Shown here one piece after another: positions 50,623 through 59,685 of a DNA stretch of 64,000 bases (position 1 is its first letter; each line of letters starts with the position of its first letter). Location of the stretch: NCBI RefSeq assembly GCF_028752835.1, contig NZ_CP087952.1:1655041-1719040 (forward strand). Reading direction: 5' to 3'. Source of the DNA: Desulfosarcina sp. BuS5 (lineage in GTDB: Bacteria > Desulfobacterota > Desulfobacteria > Desulfobacterales > BuS5). The translations under genes and the position numbers were made by a program. A model generated the notes under the pieces. The model was given only the letters and a program-made list of their open reading frames with translations, had not been told where the DNA came from and did no database searches.

Positions 50623-51659
50623 TGGGAAAAAACAAACTGGTTTATCCATTTGCAGCGATTGTCGGACAGGAAAACATGAAACTTGCCCTGATTTTAAATG
50701 TTATAAATCCAACCCTTTCAGGAGTTTTGATCCGTGGAGAAAAGGGGACTGCAAAGTCGACTGCGGTGCGGGCGCTGGCAGATGTTTTGCCGGAGATCGA
50801 GGTCTTTGAAAATGATCCGTTCCAATTTGCCCCAGAGGATGAATCCGATCTATACAGGGAATGTATGCTGGCCGCGTACGGCAAAAATATTTCTTCGCTG
50901 GAATCGATAAAAAAAGTGAAACGCAAAGTGCGCGTGGTGGAGCTGCCGGTTGGCGCCACCGAAGACAGGGTCGTAGGGACCCTGGATCTGGAGCAGGCCC
51001 TTAAAAAAGGTGAAAAACAGATTGAACCGGGTATTCTCGCAGCAGCCCACAGGGGAATCCTCTATGTGGATGAAGTAAACCTTCTGGATGATCACGTGGT
51101 GGATGTGCTGTTAGATTCTGCGGCCATGGGGGTCAACACCATTGAACGGGAGGGGGTCTCATTTTCTCATCCCGCACGCTTTACCTTGGTGGGAACCATG
51201 AATCCTGAAGAAGGAGAGCTGCGGCCCCAGCTTCTGGACCGGTTCGGGCTGTGCGTATTGATCGAAGGAGCCAGGGAACCCGAAGACCGGGTGGCTATTA
51301 TGGAGAGGCGGGCGGCCTTTGATGAAGAACCTGCTGCTTTTTGTAAAGAGTGGGAGACCGCTTCAAAAGAACTGACCAAAAAGATTGAGCAGGCAATTAC
51401 ACTCTATCCAAAGGTAACCATTGAACGCCGGCTTTTGTTTGAAATCACTTCTTTTTGCCTTGACGTGGGTGTCGACGGTCATCGGGGAGACATCATCATG
51501 CTGAAAACAGCCAAGACACTTTCCGCCTGGAATGGCCGAAGGGAAGTAGTTTCCGCAGACATCGAGCTTGCAGCGGAACTGGTTTTGCCGCACAGGGTGC
51601 GGCGTCAGCCGCTCCAGGAGATTGGAGAAAATGTGAAAAACCTGCGGGGAACAAAATGA
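50622..51659 (+). CDS. ChlI/BchI-type chelatase ATPase
   Basis: The 345-residue AAA+ protein has [80 protein letters not shown] and [17 protein letters not shown]. It would assemble with the ChlI-ChlD fusion into the hexameric ATPase of the chelatase. GGAGAAATAATG is the joined start/stop with the previous gene. The gene overlaps the ABC ATPase gene that follows by 4 bp. Confidence 0.92.
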   Translation: MGKNKLVYPFAAIVGQENMKLALILNVINPTLSGVLIRGEKGTAKSTAVRALADVLPEIEVFENDPFQFAPEDESDLYRECMLAAYGKNISSLESIKKVKRKVRVVELPVGATEDRVVGTLDLEQALKKGEKQIEPGILAAAHRGILYVDEVNLLDDHVVDVLLDSAAMGVNTIEREGVSFSHPARFTLVGTMNPEEGELRPQLLDRFGLCVLIEGAREPEDRVAIMERRAAFDEEPAAFCKEWETASKELTKKIEQAITLYPKVTIERRLLFEITSFCLDVGVDGHRGDIIMLKTAKTLSAWNGRREVVSADIELAAELVLPHRVRRQPLQEIGENVKNLRGTK

Positions 51660-52448
51660 TCCGGATAGAAAATTTGAAAAAATCATACAAAAATATTCAT
51701 GCTTTAAAAGGGGTTAGCTTCAGGGTTCCTCCAGGTGAACTATTTGCATATCTTGGTCCTAACGGGGCCGGCAAAACAACAACCATCCGGATTTTAAGCG
51801 GACTTACCAGGCGCTCTGGAGGCGATGCCTGGCTGGGCGGTTTTCATATTGAAAAAGAAAGCCTCAAGGCCAAAAAACATTTCGGTATGGTCATGCAGTC
51901 GATTAATTTGGACCAGGAACTCACGATTTTTGAAAACCTGGATATTCACGGTCGGCTTTTTAATATGTCTTCTGCTAAACGGAGAAAAAAAATAGACGAA
52001 CTCCTGGCCTATGTAGACCTTATTGACCGTAAAAAGAGTCTTGTAAAACAGCTTTCCGGAGGTATGAAGCGGCGCTTGATGATTGCAAGAGCGATGGTTC
52101 ATTCCCCACGGATTCTTTTTTTAGATGAGCCTACAGTAGGATTGGATGCCGAAATCCGCAGGCGGATCTGGGGATTGATAAAAAAAATTCAAAATAGAGG
52201 TACCACCATCCTTTTAACGACCCATCAGCAATTCCCGACCAAAAGTAAGATAATATATTTAAATTATTAGTATTTTCTGATTAGGACTCGCAAAAATTTT
52301 TTTGAAAAAAAGCAATAATATCAAGTAGCTATGACCTCATCGGGAATTGCTGACGACCCATTATATTGAAGAGGCGGAATTTTTAGCAGATAGGGTCGCT
52401 TTTCTTGAACCAGGCAAGGGATTGAGAGCCGATAAGAAAAGGAGGTGA
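51656..52448 (+). pseudogene. ABC-2-type exporter ATPase split by a small insertion
   Basis: The frame encodes Walker A YLGPNGAGKTTTIRILSGLT, LSGGMKRRLMIARAMVHSPR, LFLDEPTVGLDAEIRRRIWG and LLTTH, as in CcmA/DrrA-like ATPases. At 52226 a 127-bp element interrupts after TTH. The frame resumes at 52362 with YIEEAEFLADRVAFLEPGKG and stops at 52446-52448. Removing 136 bp restores the frame. The remaining C-terminal part ends early compared with the 300-residue family, and no permease follows, so the gene is dead at least now. Confidence 0.75.
52226..52352. mobile_element. 127-bp miniature inverted-repeat element
   Basis: The ends CAGCAATTCCCGA and TCGGGAATTGCTG are perfect 13-bp inverted repeats. 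Flanking 9-bp direct repeats ACGACCCAT (52217-52225 and 52353-52361) are the target duplication. There is no coding capacity. The remaining DNA at 52449-52627 has no clear gene; it includes a 19-bp match to 31175-31193 in reverse. Confidence 0.82.
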
Positions 52449-52627
52449 TAAACAGGGTAGTATAAAAAAATATCATTATATCAGAAAAGATGCCGGCGCC
52501 GTTAAGGAACGGGGACGAAATAACTTCCACAAGTAGGCGCACAGATTTAGGTTAGGTTTGTTCGATCTAAAAGTATAAAAGTTGCAGGAATAGCAAGCTA
52601 TTTCAAGATTTTTATACTTTATACGAA

Positions 52628-53449
52628 ATGGAGGGTAAATTTGAGTCAGCGGGTCTAGAGGCAAAAGAGCCATGCGGCACAATTAACACTATTCTCTGCA
52701 TAAATATGGAACTAACCCCAGGCGCCATGGTTCGGTCTGTTATGATGGCCACCGAAGCCAAAACTGCGGCACTTCAGGATCTTAATGTTAATTCCTGCTA
52801 TTCGGACGGTCTTGCCACCGGTACCGGCACAGATCAGATAGCGGTGGCCTCCCGGCTGACCGGAAAAACACCTCTTACCGGAGCCGGCAAACATACAAAA
52901 CTGGGTGAATTGATCGGAAGAACTGTAAAAATGGCGGTGGCCGGCGCCCTGGAGCTTCAAAATGGAATTACTCCTTTAAACCGTAGATCAGTACTGGTAC
53001 ATATTGAGAGGTTCGGCGCTGATGAAAAAGGTATAAAAGAAGGGATGTCCGTATTTCTTTCCAAAGAGCAGGCTGCGCTTTTAATGAATAATTTTGATTG
53101 CATTAATTCTGATCCCATAACCGTAGCGGCTGCGGCCGCTCTCGTGCATATGCGGGACAAGTTTATCCAGCGGATTCTGCCGGTAACCTGCCTTGTGGAA
53201 ATATTTACCACTTACGGAGCACACCTGGCAGCAGCGGTATCAGGAAAATACGACCGGTTCATCTTGTATAAAAACAGGTTGCCTAACAAAAAAATAAGGC
53301 TGGAAAAGTCGGCTTTCCTGGAGTTTATTTATTGCTGCATGGCTATGGGGTTTGAGGAAAAATGGAAAAAAAATGAGAAACCATCCGGATTTAGACAAGT
53401 GCGCCGGTCAGGCAATTCGGGAGGCATCATAGATATTCCTTTGAATTAA
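52628..53449 (+). CDS. cbiZ: Adenosylcobinamide amidohydrolase CbiZ, N-terminally truncated
   Basis: The 273-residue product matches the CbiZ core: CGTINTILCINMELTPGAMV, RSVMMATEAKTAALQDLNVN, SDGLATGTGTDQIAVAS. CbiZ removes the aminopropanol side chain of adenosyl-pseudo-B12-type corrinoids and makes cobyric acid for remodelling. The usual N-terminal half, about 100 residues before GTIN, is missing. The start ATG 52628 lies in DNA with no family similarity, so activity is doubtful. It fits a corrinoid salvage function for the region. Confidence 0.75.
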   Translation: MEGKFESAGLEAKEPCGTINTILCINMELTPGAMVRSVMMATEAKTAALQDLNVNSCYSDGLATGTGTDQIAVASRLTGKTPLTGAGKHTKLGELIGRTVKMAVAGALELQNGITPLNRRSVLVHIERFGADEKGIKEGMSVFLSKEQAALLMNNFDCINSDPITVAAAAALVHMRDKFIQRILPVTCLVEIFTTYGAHLAAAVSGKYDRFILYKNRLPNKKIRLEKSAFLEFIYCCMAMGFEEKWKKNEKPSGFRQVRRSGNSGGIIDIPLN

Positions 53450-53539
53450 TCCATTTTTTCTTGACTTAAATAGACTTTTCTTTCATGATGAACGTATCTA
53501 TACAATGTAGCGTACGTACCTTTCGTAAGGAGGATAGCG

Positions 53540-53776
53540 ATGAAAACAATTACAGCAACTGAATTAAGAGGAAATATATACAATCTGCTTGATGAAGTAT
53601 TAAACACGGGCATCCCGATTGAAATTAATAAGGGAGGCAGAAAACTGAGAATCGTGCCCGCAGGCAAGACAAACAAACTGCAAAATTTAGTTTCAAGGCC
53701 AAATGTGATTAAAGGAAATCCGAACGATCTTGTAAGTATTAGTTGGGAAAAGGAGATAAATCTTGATTTACCTTGA
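53540..53776 (+). CDS. Phd/YefM-type antitoxin
   Basis: The 78-residue product MKTITATELRGNIYNLLDEV, then TGIPIEINKGGRKLRIVPAG shows the Phd/YefM pattern. AAGGAGG precedes the ATG. It overlaps the PIN toxin gene by 14 bp. A GTACGTAC palindrome at 53512-53519 just upstream may be the operator. Confidence 0.85.
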   Translation: MKTITATELRGNIYNLLDEVLNTGIPIEINKGGRKLRIVPAGKTNKLQNLVSRPNVIKGNPNDLVSISWEKEINLDLP

Positions 53777-54137
53777 TACTCACATAGTCGTATGGCTGTA
53801 TGCAGGAAAAGTAGAAAAGTTAAGTGAACCGGCCAAGGAACTGATAAATGACCATGAAGTCTTTATTTCATCTGTAGTACGTTTGGAGTTACAATATTTG
53901 TTTGAAATTCAACGTATCACAGATGAGGCCAATGAAATCGTATTTGATCTATCAGATCGAATCGGACTTAAAATATGCGACAAAAGCTTTAATACCATTG
54001 TAAGCAGCGCTTTAAATTTTTCCTGGACCCGTGATCCATTTGACCGCATTATTGTTGCTAATGCAATGATAAATCAAAATATTTTGGTGACAAAAGATCA
54101 AAATATTTTAAAAAATTATGAAAAAGCAATATGGTAA
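53763..54137 (+). CDS. vapC: PIN-domain toxin (VapC-like)
   Basis: The 124-residue protein has MIYLDTHIVVWLYAGK (first Asp), FISSVVRLELQYLFEIQRIT (Glu), SWTRDPFDRIIVANAMINQN (Asp pair) and LVTKDQNILKNY. It is in the same family as 39283-39690. It overlaps the next gene by 7 bp, though translation of the lipoprotein does not need it. Confidence 0.9.
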   Translation: MIYLDTHIVVWLYAGKVEKLSEPAKELINDHEVFISSVVRLELQYLFEIQRITDEANEIVFDLSDRIGLKICDKSFNTIVSSALNFSWTRDPFDRIIVANAMINQNILVTKDQNILKNYEKAIW

Positions 54138-55777
54138 GCCTTTTGACCCCTATTTCAAAAATAAAGTTGGTAATATTTATAATTTTTATTCTTGCCGGTG
54201 GCTGCATGCAAAGCAAGTCCAAGGTTGAGGCTATTGATCATGATTCGAAAAAACAACGGACTGAAAATAAGTTGAAAATTGCCTTTATCCATTTGAATGT
54301 CCGGCACAAGAATTTGGAGGCAAACCGCCAAAATATTATTGAGTTGAATCGGAAAGCAGCCAACCGGGGCGCTGATCTGATTTTAAATCCTGAACTGGCG
54401 GTTTCCGGATATTCTTTTTCATCCAGGGATGATATTGCCGAATATGCAATATCAAAAGACGATTGCCTGCTGACCTCTTTATCTGAGATAGCAAAGGCGC
54501 ATAGCGCCTATATTATAATCGGCCTGGCAGAACGTGATGACGCAACATGGATTTATTACAACAGCGCCATTGTTATTGATCCGGCCGGCCGCCGGATATG
54601 CACCTATAGAAAGATAAATGCTGAATCACGCTGGTCATGTCCTGGCCGCGCGGACCAGAAGGGTTTTTTTGATACACGCTGGGGCAGGGTAGGGCTGCTG
54701 ATTTGCTCTGATACTTATTATGGCCTGTTGCCCCGTTCCATGGCTTTAAAAGGTGTTGACCTGCTGCTGGTACCTGCTAACTGGCCGCCGGGTGATCTTG
54801 ATCCCGGAGATTTATGGCGTGCCAGAGCTATGGAAAACGGATTTTTCCTGGCTGCATGCAACCGCACCGGGCAAGATCTTGTAATGGATTGCCGTAAATC
54901 GGCCTCATATCTTTTTGATCCGGCAGGTGATCTTCTTTTTGAAGGGAGGCATGAAGATTCCCGTTTATTTATGGCTGAAATTCCTCTTGATAAAAACGGA
55001 AAACTTGCAGGAATTAAACGGCAAACTATTCTGGCAAAGCGGAACCTATTGTTTTACCGGTCAATCTATCTTGACCGCCGGCTTGTCAGTGATCTGACGG
55101 ATTATTATGAACTTCCGCAGCCCGGAACCTTGAATCTTGAACTTGTTGTGCCTGAAGATGGAAAATTTGACGCGGCATCGATTGAAAAGAATATGGTAAA
55201 ATATAGAAATAAAGGCCCGATTTTTTATCTGCTGCCGGAAATGAACGCCGGTGATTTTAATTTGAGCAAAGTGAAAAGACTGGCTGAAAAATATCAAACC
55301 GGCTTTGCAGTTGCAGTAAAACGCAGCAAGGGTTTGGTAGATTATATCCTGGTTACCTATGATGAAATCCTGAAATATACTATTGGAGATTCCGGGCAGA
55401 ATACCGAAATTCCTTTTCCTGTTATTAAATCCGGAACAGCCAAAATTGCAATAGTCCCTTTTGAATATTTTAAACATCCGGAGCTTGCCCTTGCGCTGGC
55501 CAAGACCGGGTGTGATCTGGTTCTCTTGCCCCTGGATCAGCTTGATTTTAAAAAGAGACTTTCAGCAAGAATTAAAACCACCGAAAATATTGCCGTGGCT
55601 GTTTGCGCCAATAACGGGGCAGCGTTTTATATGCCGCCAGAGGGGCACCTGCTATGGAAAAAAAAATTATTCAAGGGTACTGGAATATTTTCATGCGAAA
55701 TTGATACGGTCAAAACCAGGAAAAAAAGTTTTCAGGACAGGGTCGATTTTGAGCTGATTTTAGGCGCCGGCGGGTGA
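54131..55777 (+). CDS. Carbon-nitrogen hydrolase (nitrilase-like) lipoprotein with a degenerate second domain
   Basis: The 548-residue protein has a membrane/lipobox-like leader (IIFILAGGCMQ; Cys 25). Domain 1 (about 45-310) has the nitrilase triad: Glu 88 (ILNPELAVSGY), Lys 161 (YRKINAES) and Cys 192 (GLLICSDTYY). Domain 2 (about 330-545) repeats the fold: LLPEMNAGDF keeps the Glu, but the position of the Cys is Pro (IAIVPFEYF), so it is likely inactive. Enzymes of this family hydrolyse amides or nitriles. Its place outside the membrane between CbiZ and a cobalamin riboswitch suggests an amide of a corrinoid or another cofactor, which is inference. Confidence 0.8.
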   Translation: MVSLLTPISKIKLVIFIIFILAGGCMQSKSKVEAIDHDSKKQRTENKLKIAFIHLNVRHKNLEANRQNIIELNRKAANRGADLILNPELAVSGYSFSSRDDIAEYAISKDDCLLTSLSEIAKAHSAYIIIGLAERDDATWIYYNSAIVIDPAGRRICTYRKINAESRWSCPGRADQKGFFDTRWGRVGLLICSDTYYGLLPRSMALKGVDLLLVPANWPPGDLDPGDLWRARAMENGFFLAACNRTGQDLVMDCRKSASYLFDPAGDLLFEGRHEDSRLFMAEIPLDKNGKLAGIKRQTILAKRNLLFYRSIYLDRRLVSDLTDYYELPQPGTLNLELVVPEDGKFDAASIEKNMVKYRNKGPIFYLLPEMNAGDFNLSKVKRLAEKYQTGFAVAVKRSKGLVDYILVTYDEILKYTIGDSGQNTEIPFPVIKSGTAKIAIVPFEYFKHPELALALAKTGCDLVLLPLDQLDFKKRLSARIKTTENIAVAVCANNGAAFYMPPEGHLLWKKKLFKGTGIFSCEIDTVKTRKKSFQDRVDFELILGAGG

Positions 55778-56029
55778 AGTTGGGATGCAAAGATGCAAAA
55801 ATGCCAAGTTATTTTTTATCGAGCCCTATGGGAGATTCCTTAAATCGCGCCTGGCTGATAAACTTGACTTAAGTTAAGGACTTAATTTAATTTTGATGCA
55901 CTCGTAAAAAGCTGCTTTATGCCGCTTAGCCGCATCCTATTAAATTATTTTACAAAATTACAGATATTTGTTATAAAAATATTGTAAAATATATAGCCTA
56001 TAATATTTGGGCGTTTTTTTATCTTGAGT

Positions 56030-56175
56030 TTCGTGTTGAATTAATAGGGAACCTCGTGTGAATCGGGGACGGACCCACCTCTGTAACCGGGAACGAAACC
56101 TGCAATCGGCCACTGGATAAATTCCGGGAAGGCGCAGGAAGTAGGATGATCCGGAAGTCAGAAGACCTGCTCATG
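56030..56175 (+). promoter_or_regulatory. Second cobalamin riboswitch
   Basis: Conserved parts in order: AGGGAACCTCGTGTGAATCG, GGGACGGACCCACCTCTGTA ACC, GCCACTGG at 56109, GGGAAGGCGCAGG, AGTAGGATGATCCGGAAGTC and AGAAGACCTGC. The B12 box is clear. A TATAAT-like -10 (55999-56004) precedes it. The leader lies before the TonB receptor at 56337. In 55778-56029 no gene is seen; a stretch at 55818-55880 resembles the end of the element at 1331-1486. Confidence 0.92.
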
Positions 56176-56247
56176 ATATACAGAATATAGGTTTGGTTTT
56201 TAAGGGGAATAGTAAGAACCGAACATAAGCTATCGGGTAAAGATGGG

Positions 56248-56289
56248 AATCCCGAAGCCTGGTTTATTAACCGGACTTCGGGATTTTTT
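56248..56289 (+). terminator. Terminator of the second cobalamin riboswitch
   Basis: AATCCCGAAG with CTGGTT pairs with AACCGG and CTTCGGGATT around a 4-nt loop, followed by TTTTTT. It ends about 50 bp before the TonB receptor start. Confidence 0.85.
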
Positions 56290-56336
56290 GTTTCAGGGTA
56301 CAGGTTTAATTTTTCACAATTATTAAGGAGGCAAGT

Positions 56337-58442
56337 ATGTGTGGTAATTGGTTGAAAATTTTATATTTCAGCGGAGTCATCAGTACCATGATAATTGCTG
56401 ACGTCTTTGCGGGTGAGCAGGCTTATGTCATGGACGAAATGGTGGTAAGCGCCACCAAAGATGAAAAAAAAGTATTTGATGTGGCAGCGCCTATGGAGGT
56501 GGTTACATCAGGGGAAATTGAGAAAAACACACCAACAACTCCGGGACAGGTTTTACAAAGACTGCCAGGTGTTTCCATGTCAACATCGGGGATATGGACA
56601 ACCATTCCCACCGTCAGGGGATTAGGTCTGAGCCGGACACTTGTTTTGATTGATGGAGTTCGGGAAAGCAATAATATCTGGAGGCAATCAGATCCGATGG
56701 CTCCTATTATTGATATGGGAGAAATTGAAAGAATAGAAGTAATAAAAGGCCCTGCTTCGGTCTTGTATGGCACCGATGCTTTAGGGGGCGTGATAAATAT
56801 CATTACCAAAAAGCCCTCTTTTGCGCTTAAGGATGAATGGACTTTCAGCAATTCAGCGGAAGGCCTCTATTCTTCAGTTAACGAAGGCTGGTACGGCAGA
56901 TACCGCTTGAGCGGAGGCGGATACGGATTTGATTTTATGCTGAGCGCTGCGGGCCGGGACAATGATAATTATGAGGATGGCAATAGAGATGATGTAAATA
57001 ATTCACAATTTAAAAACCAGTCTTTTGATTTGAAATCCCATTATTATTTTAATCCGGATCATTTTGTAACCTTGACCATAAGGGATAATGAGATTGATGA
57101 TATGGGAGTTACGTTTAAACCGGATTCTCCTTATTTCCGTTATACCGAATATGATAACCAGACCTATAAATTAGCCTATGATGGAAAAAATATAGGTTTT
57201 TTTGATTCCATCCATTTTGATGCTTTCCATACAGAGCAGGAAAGAAGAGTTGAGGGAAAGGCCTTTTCAGATGCCAAGCCGATGTATTCTTTGAAAACAA
57301 GCCATGTTAATACACACTCAAGCGGTGTCAACATGCATAACTTTATTAATATAAAGGGAAACCAAAGGCTGCTTACAGGTTTTACTTATTCACATGAAAC
57401 ATCAAACTCAGACGAAACCTTAAAGAGCTTTAAAATTGCAAATGATGCGCAAGCACTAAATCTGGATTTTGAACCGATACCCGATGCAGAAACTGATTTG
57501 TATGGCATTTTTGCCCAGGATGAAATTTTCATTGGTGATAAAACCACCCTGACCCTTGCAGTTAGATATGATCATATTGAAACGTCCAGCAAGGACTTGC
57601 CGTTTAAAGTTGTAAAATATACCCCGGGAGGGCCTGTAGAAACATTGGATAATATTGAGGTGTCGGATGAAAAATTCGATGCATTTACTTATAATCTTGG
57701 GCTGTTATACGCATTGACCCCCAATATTCATCTTACGGCCAATGCCAACTCAGGATTCAGGGCGCCTACGATTATGGAGCTGTATGCCATCCGCTGGGGA
57801 GCAACAACGGCTTATTATGGAAACCCGGAGCTTGATCCGGAACAATCATATAATTTTGACCTTGGCGTTAAACTGAATTATCAGAGATTCAGAGGCATGT
57901 TTAATATTTATTACAATCAGGTCAAAGACCTTATAAGTGCAAAAATATTTCCCAATGACTTCTGGATGGGCAAGAAAAAAGAAATCTATATCAATATAGC
58001 CGATGCGGAACTCTATGGTTTTGAAGCTTCCTCCGAATATGATCTTCTCGAATGGATGACGCTTTTCGGCAACCTGGCCTACGTTACAGGTGAAGATACT
58101 GAGAACGATGACTATTTAATAGATATTCCGCCTTTAAATGGTTTGGCAGGTGTAAGGTTTCATTTGGAGAATGGCAAGAAAAAATACTGGCTGGAACTGG
58201 AAGCACAGATTTTTGACAAGCAGGATCACACGGCTCCCTGGGAGGATGATACAGCAGGCTATTCCGTTTTCAATATAAGAAGCGGAATGAAACTCCCTGC
58301 CGGTTATTTTGAAAATATTACCCTTACCTTAAATGTTGAAAATCTTTTTAATAAACAATATCATGAGCATCTGAAAGTGAAAGATAACCATAGTCCTTGC
58401 CCCGGCCTGAATATCCTGGCCGGCCTCAAGATTGAATTTTAA
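56337..58442 (+). CDS. TonB-dependent receptor, MCGNWLK family, copy 2, B12-regulated
   Basis: The 701-residue receptor has the start MCGNWLK, a signal sequence, TonB box (DEMVVSATKDEKK), and plug (VLQRLPGVSMSTSGIWTTIP; TVRGLGLSRTLVLIDGVRES; IERIEVIKGPASVLYGTDAL). The barrel ends AGLKIEF. It is directly behind a cobalamin riboswitch and its terminator, so it is probably a corrinoid receptor. GGAGG lies before the ATG. An FmdE-like exported protein follows 11 bp after the stop. Confidence 0.92.
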   Translation: MCGNWLKILYFSGVISTMIIADVFAGEQAYVMDEMVVSATKDEKKVFDVAAPMEVVTSGEIEKNTPTTPGQVLQRLPGVSMSTSGIWTTIPTVRGLGLSRTLVLIDGVRESNNIWRQSDPMAPIIDMGEIERIEVIKGPASVLYGTDALGGVINIITKKPSFALKDEWTFSNSAEGLYSSVNEGWYGRYRLSGGGYGFDFMLSAAGRDNDNYEDGNRDDVNNSQFKNQSFDLKSHYYFNPDHFVTLTIRDNEIDDMGVTFKPDSPYFRYTEYDNQTYKLAYDGKNIGFFDSIHFDAFHTEQERRVEGKAFSDAKPMYSLKTSHVNTHSSGVNMHNFINIKGNQRLLTGFTYSHETSNSDETLKSFKIANDAQALNLDFEPIPDAETDLYGIFAQDEIFIGDKTTLTLAVRYDHIETSSKDLPFKVVKYTPGGPVETLDNIEVSDEKFDAFTYNLGLLYALTPNIHLTANANSGFRAPTIMELYAIRWGATTAYYGNPELDPEQSYNFDLGVKLNYQRFRGMFNIYYNQVKDLISAKIFPNDFWMGKKKEIYINIADAELYGFEASSEYDLLEWMTLFGNLAYVTGEDTENDDYLIDIPPLNGLAGVRFHLENGKKKYWLELEAQIFDKQDHTAPWEDDTAGYSVFNIRSGMKLPAGYFENITLTLNVENLFNKQYHEHLKVKDNHSPCPGLNILAGLKIEF

Positions 58443-58453
58443 AAGGATTTATT

Positions 58454-59170
58454 ATGTTAAAAAAATGTCTATTAACAATAATTGCAATTGCGTTATCAGC
58501 AATATCAACAACTGTTTATTCCATGGCTGCCAATCCATGGCCTGAATTTTACAGTCAGGCGCCTGAAATTCTGATCATTGATCCCATGGCCGTGATGGCA
58601 GGTTCAATGCCCGAAGGGGCAAACATGCTTACCATTAAATTGACAGATGTGGCTCTTTACAGTGGTCGTATCTGTCCCAGCATGGCTGCCGGATATATGC
58701 TTACAAAAAAGGCCATGGATGCTCTTTATCCGAACAGCATCCCTCAACGTGGGCAAATCCGTGTTTCCGCAACGGCTGCTGCCACTGAGCTTATGGAGGT
58801 TACCTCATACATCACAGGAGTACGTCCGCTTTACGGCCGTGGTGAAATCAATGCTTGCGACCTGGTGATTGATCCTTCTTTAAAACCAAAAAAATACGGT
58901 CAATATGTAATGGTGTTTCAACGCAAAGATACAGGAAAAGCAGTAAAAGGAGTTTATAATAAATTTAAACTCATTCCTGAAAAAAAAATAAAAAAAATAA
59001 AAAAAATTTCAAAAAAAATATTACAAGGCAATGCTTCACCCCGGGAAAAAGAAAAAAACTGGAGCATACTTAATACCATGGTAGAAAAAGTCCTGATGGA
59101 AACTCCTGAGGGCGTAATAGAAATTATACCCATGGAAGGGTACCAATTCCCTGAGTCTCCTGAAAAATGA
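58454..59170 (+). CDS. Exported FmdE-like protein
   Basis: The 238-residue protein has a signal peptide (STTVYSMAANPW). The part LTDVALYSGRICPSMAAGYM, then LTKKAMDALYP, follows the FmdE plan around its Cys-containing loop (HGHxCPG replaced by SGRICPS), and ATELMEVTSYITGVRPLYGR G recalls the second FmdE motif. A lysine-rich tail (KKIKKIKKISKK) and a C-terminal helix follow. It lies directly behind the riboswitch-controlled receptor. A role as a periplasmic corrinoid- or metal-binding protein is inferred from context; no activity is known. Confidence 0.65.
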   Translation: MLKKCLLTIIAIALSAISTTVYSMAANPWPEFYSQAPEILIIDPMAVMAGSMPEGANMLTIKLTDVALYSGRICPSMAAGYMLTKKAMDALYPNSIPQRGQIRVSATAAATELMEVTSYITGVRPLYGRGEINACDLVIDPSLKPKKYGQYVMVFQRKDTGKAVKGVYNKFKLIPEKKIKKIKKISKKILQGNASPREKEKNWSILNTMVEKVLMETPEGVIEIIPMEGYQFPESPEK

Positions 59171-59199
59171 CACAATTGAGGTAAAAAAAATAGAACATA

Positions 59200-59685
59200 A
59201 TGAAAAAAAGAGATTGTTATTTAACAAACACTAGAGCCAAGGCATGCCTTGTCTTTAAGGTGATTTTTTTATTTTTGTTTTTCTTAAATCCTGCCGGGAT
59301 ATCTAAATTTGCCATGGCTTCTTCCTTGCAGGCTCCATTACACCTGAAAATTGCCGCAGTTGACGGACACAGCACCATAAGCATGATCAAAATGTTTGTG
59401 GAACACCCAACGTTGGGAAAAAATGTTGTTGCTGAATATGAATCTGTCAGATCCCCGGACCTGATCGCGGCCAAAGCCATCTCGGGCGAGGTTGATTTTA
59501 TAATTATGCCCACCAATATGGGGGCAAAATTATATAATAAAGGGGTTCCTTGATGCAGTTTGAGATTTGTTCCAACCCTGGCTGCCAAAAAGGATTTGGA
59601 GACCTTTTTTCAGATTCTATTTGAATTTTCTCCGGAAACCATCGGCGGCAGGATACCTGATGCGGATTTCTATTTACAAAAATAA
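59200..59685 (+). pseudogene. Periplasmic binding protein of SsuA/TauA type, internally deleted
   Basis: After a signal sequence (GISKFAMASS), the N-terminal part reads LHLKIAAVDGHSTISMIKMF, VEHPTLGKNV, DLIAAKAISGEVDFIIMPTN MGAKLYNKG. At 59551-59553 a TGA stops it. The same frame continues with SLRFVPTLAAKKDLETFFQI, then LFEFSPETIGGRIPDADFYL QK, the typical C-terminus. About 150-180 residues are missing between, so this is an internal deletion. The transporter's permease and ATPase follow, but without a working binding protein unless another one serves. Confidence 0.75.

Noticed and set aside
59551-59600. The in-frame TGA in the SsuA-type binding-protein gene as a selenocysteine codon
   Set aside because: The sequences on either side are not contiguous in the family: about 150 or more residues are missing at this point, and no convincing hairpin follows the TGA. 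A deletion junction explains it better.
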